Of a DNA stretch of 5,754 bases, positions 5,392 to 5,754 are shown piece after piece. The first letter of the stretch is position 1. Each line of letters opens with the position of its first letter. The notes below the pieces were generated by a model. That model was given only the letters and a program-made list of their open reading frames with translations, did not search any database and was not told where the DNA came from. The DNA is from an uncultured Bacteroidota bacterium (GTDB lineage Bacteria; Bacteroidota; Bacteroidia; Chitinophagales; Chitinophagaceae). Position numbers and translations under genes: made by a program. The DNA is taken from the NCBI GenBank assembly GCA_946479535.1, contig CAMLGP010000228.1, positions 1 through 5,754 of the forward strand. The letters are read 5' to 3'.

Positions 5392-5754
5392 ATGGCTGAT
5401 ATATTGATAATAGATGATGAAAAGGCGATCAGGAAAACTTTGACTGAAATTCTTTCCTTTGAGGGTTACAAGATTGATGAAGCTTCTGATGGCGAGGAAG
5501 GATTAAAGACGTTTAAAGACAAAACTTACGATGTAGTCCTTTGCGATATCAAAATGCCCAAACTGGACGGAATTGAATTCCTCCAGAAAGCAGGAGAGAT
5601 CAATCCGGATATTCCCATTATCATGATCTCTGGCCACGGTAATATTGAAACAGCCGTGGAGGCAGTAAAGAAGGGGGCTTATGACTATATTTCCAAACCT
5701 CCAGACCTTAACCGTTTACTGATCACTATCCGGAACGCCATGGATAAAAGCAGC
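5392..5754 (+). CDS. Response regulator receiver domain, NtrC-type, 3'-truncated by window edge
   Basis: The 121 visible residues make one complete CheY-like receiver domain with no stop before the window ends. Key residues are the acidic pocket Asp8-Asp9, the phosphoacceptor Asp52 (5545-5547) in L-C-D-I-K-M-P, the switch Ser80 in M-I-S-G-H-G, and Lys102 in S-K-P-P-D-L-N-R-L-L. The M-I-S-G-H-G motif and the K-P-P-D-L-N-R-L-L tail are typical of receivers fused to a sigma-54-interacting AAA+ domain and a Fis-type DNA-binding domain (NtrC/AtoC class) in Bacteroidota, so the missing part is expected to carry those; the sequence ends exactly where the linker would begin. A histidine kinase partner is not in view. 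The ATG at 5392 puts the first strand (D-I-L-I-I-D-D) at the normal position, follows the -7 box closely, and has no Shine-Dalgarno. The activator role is inference. Confidence 0.9.
   Translation, partial: MADILIIDDEKAIRKTLTEILSFEGYKIDEASDGEEGLKTFKDKTYDVVLCDIKMPKLDGIEFLQKAGEINPDIPIIMISGHGNIETAVEAVKKGAYDYISKPPDLNRLLITIRNAMDKSS

Overview
The window looks like an ordinary chromosomal stretch of a Bacteroidota bacterium, most likely of the Chitinophagaceae or a close relative (inference from gene types; no 16S or marker phylogeny was possible). The evidence is a PD40/OmpA envelope protein of PorE-like domain order, a surface lipoprotein with a C-T-K-D-D start, a YpdA-type flavoprotein, an NtrC-type receiver ending in the K-P-P-D-L-N-R-L-L motif, the absence of Shine-Dalgarno sequences, and three exact matches to the Bacteroidota -7 promoter element TAnnTTTG upstream of genes.

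Layout: (1) 1-1584, plus strand, the 3' part of a large envelope protein cut by the left edge: five-bladed PD40 propeller, carboxypeptidase-regulatory-like domain, OmpA peptidoglycan-binding domain. (2) 1612-1648, a hairpin that can terminate transcription on both strands and overlaps the last codons of the next gene. (3) 1624-2607, minus strand, a YpdA/Bdr-family pyridine nucleotide-disulfide oxidoreductase, converging on gene 1. (4) 2608-2907, a 300-base divergent spacer with a -7 box and a small dyad. (5) 2908-3837, plus strand, a lipoprotein with one PKD/K319L-like domain and a DNRLRE domain, closed by a strong intrinsic terminator at 3861-3895. (6) 4018-5007, plus strand, pyruvate dehydrogenase E1 beta subunit, with its own complete promoter (3957-3989) and no pdhA or pdhC beside it. 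(7) 5008-5391, a 384-base spacer with small hairpins, a strong terminator (5179-5207), a cluster of A/T-rich direct and inverted repeats (5208-5322) and a -7 box (5366-5373). (8) 5392-5754, plus strand, the receiver domain of a response regulator cut by the right edge.

The genes appear to be separate transcription units: each junction has a terminator, a promoter element, or both, and no two genes overlap in the same direction. They do not form one pathway; they cover envelope anchoring, thiol redox, surface adhesion or binding, central carbon metabolism and signalling. I found no mobile element, CRISPR array, tRNA, rRNA, phage gene or defence system, and I do not see a new multi-gene system here. 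The points most worth a second look are the replacement of the functionally important Cys14 of YpdA by Ile, with a cysteine one helical turn later, and the repeat cluster at 5208-5322.
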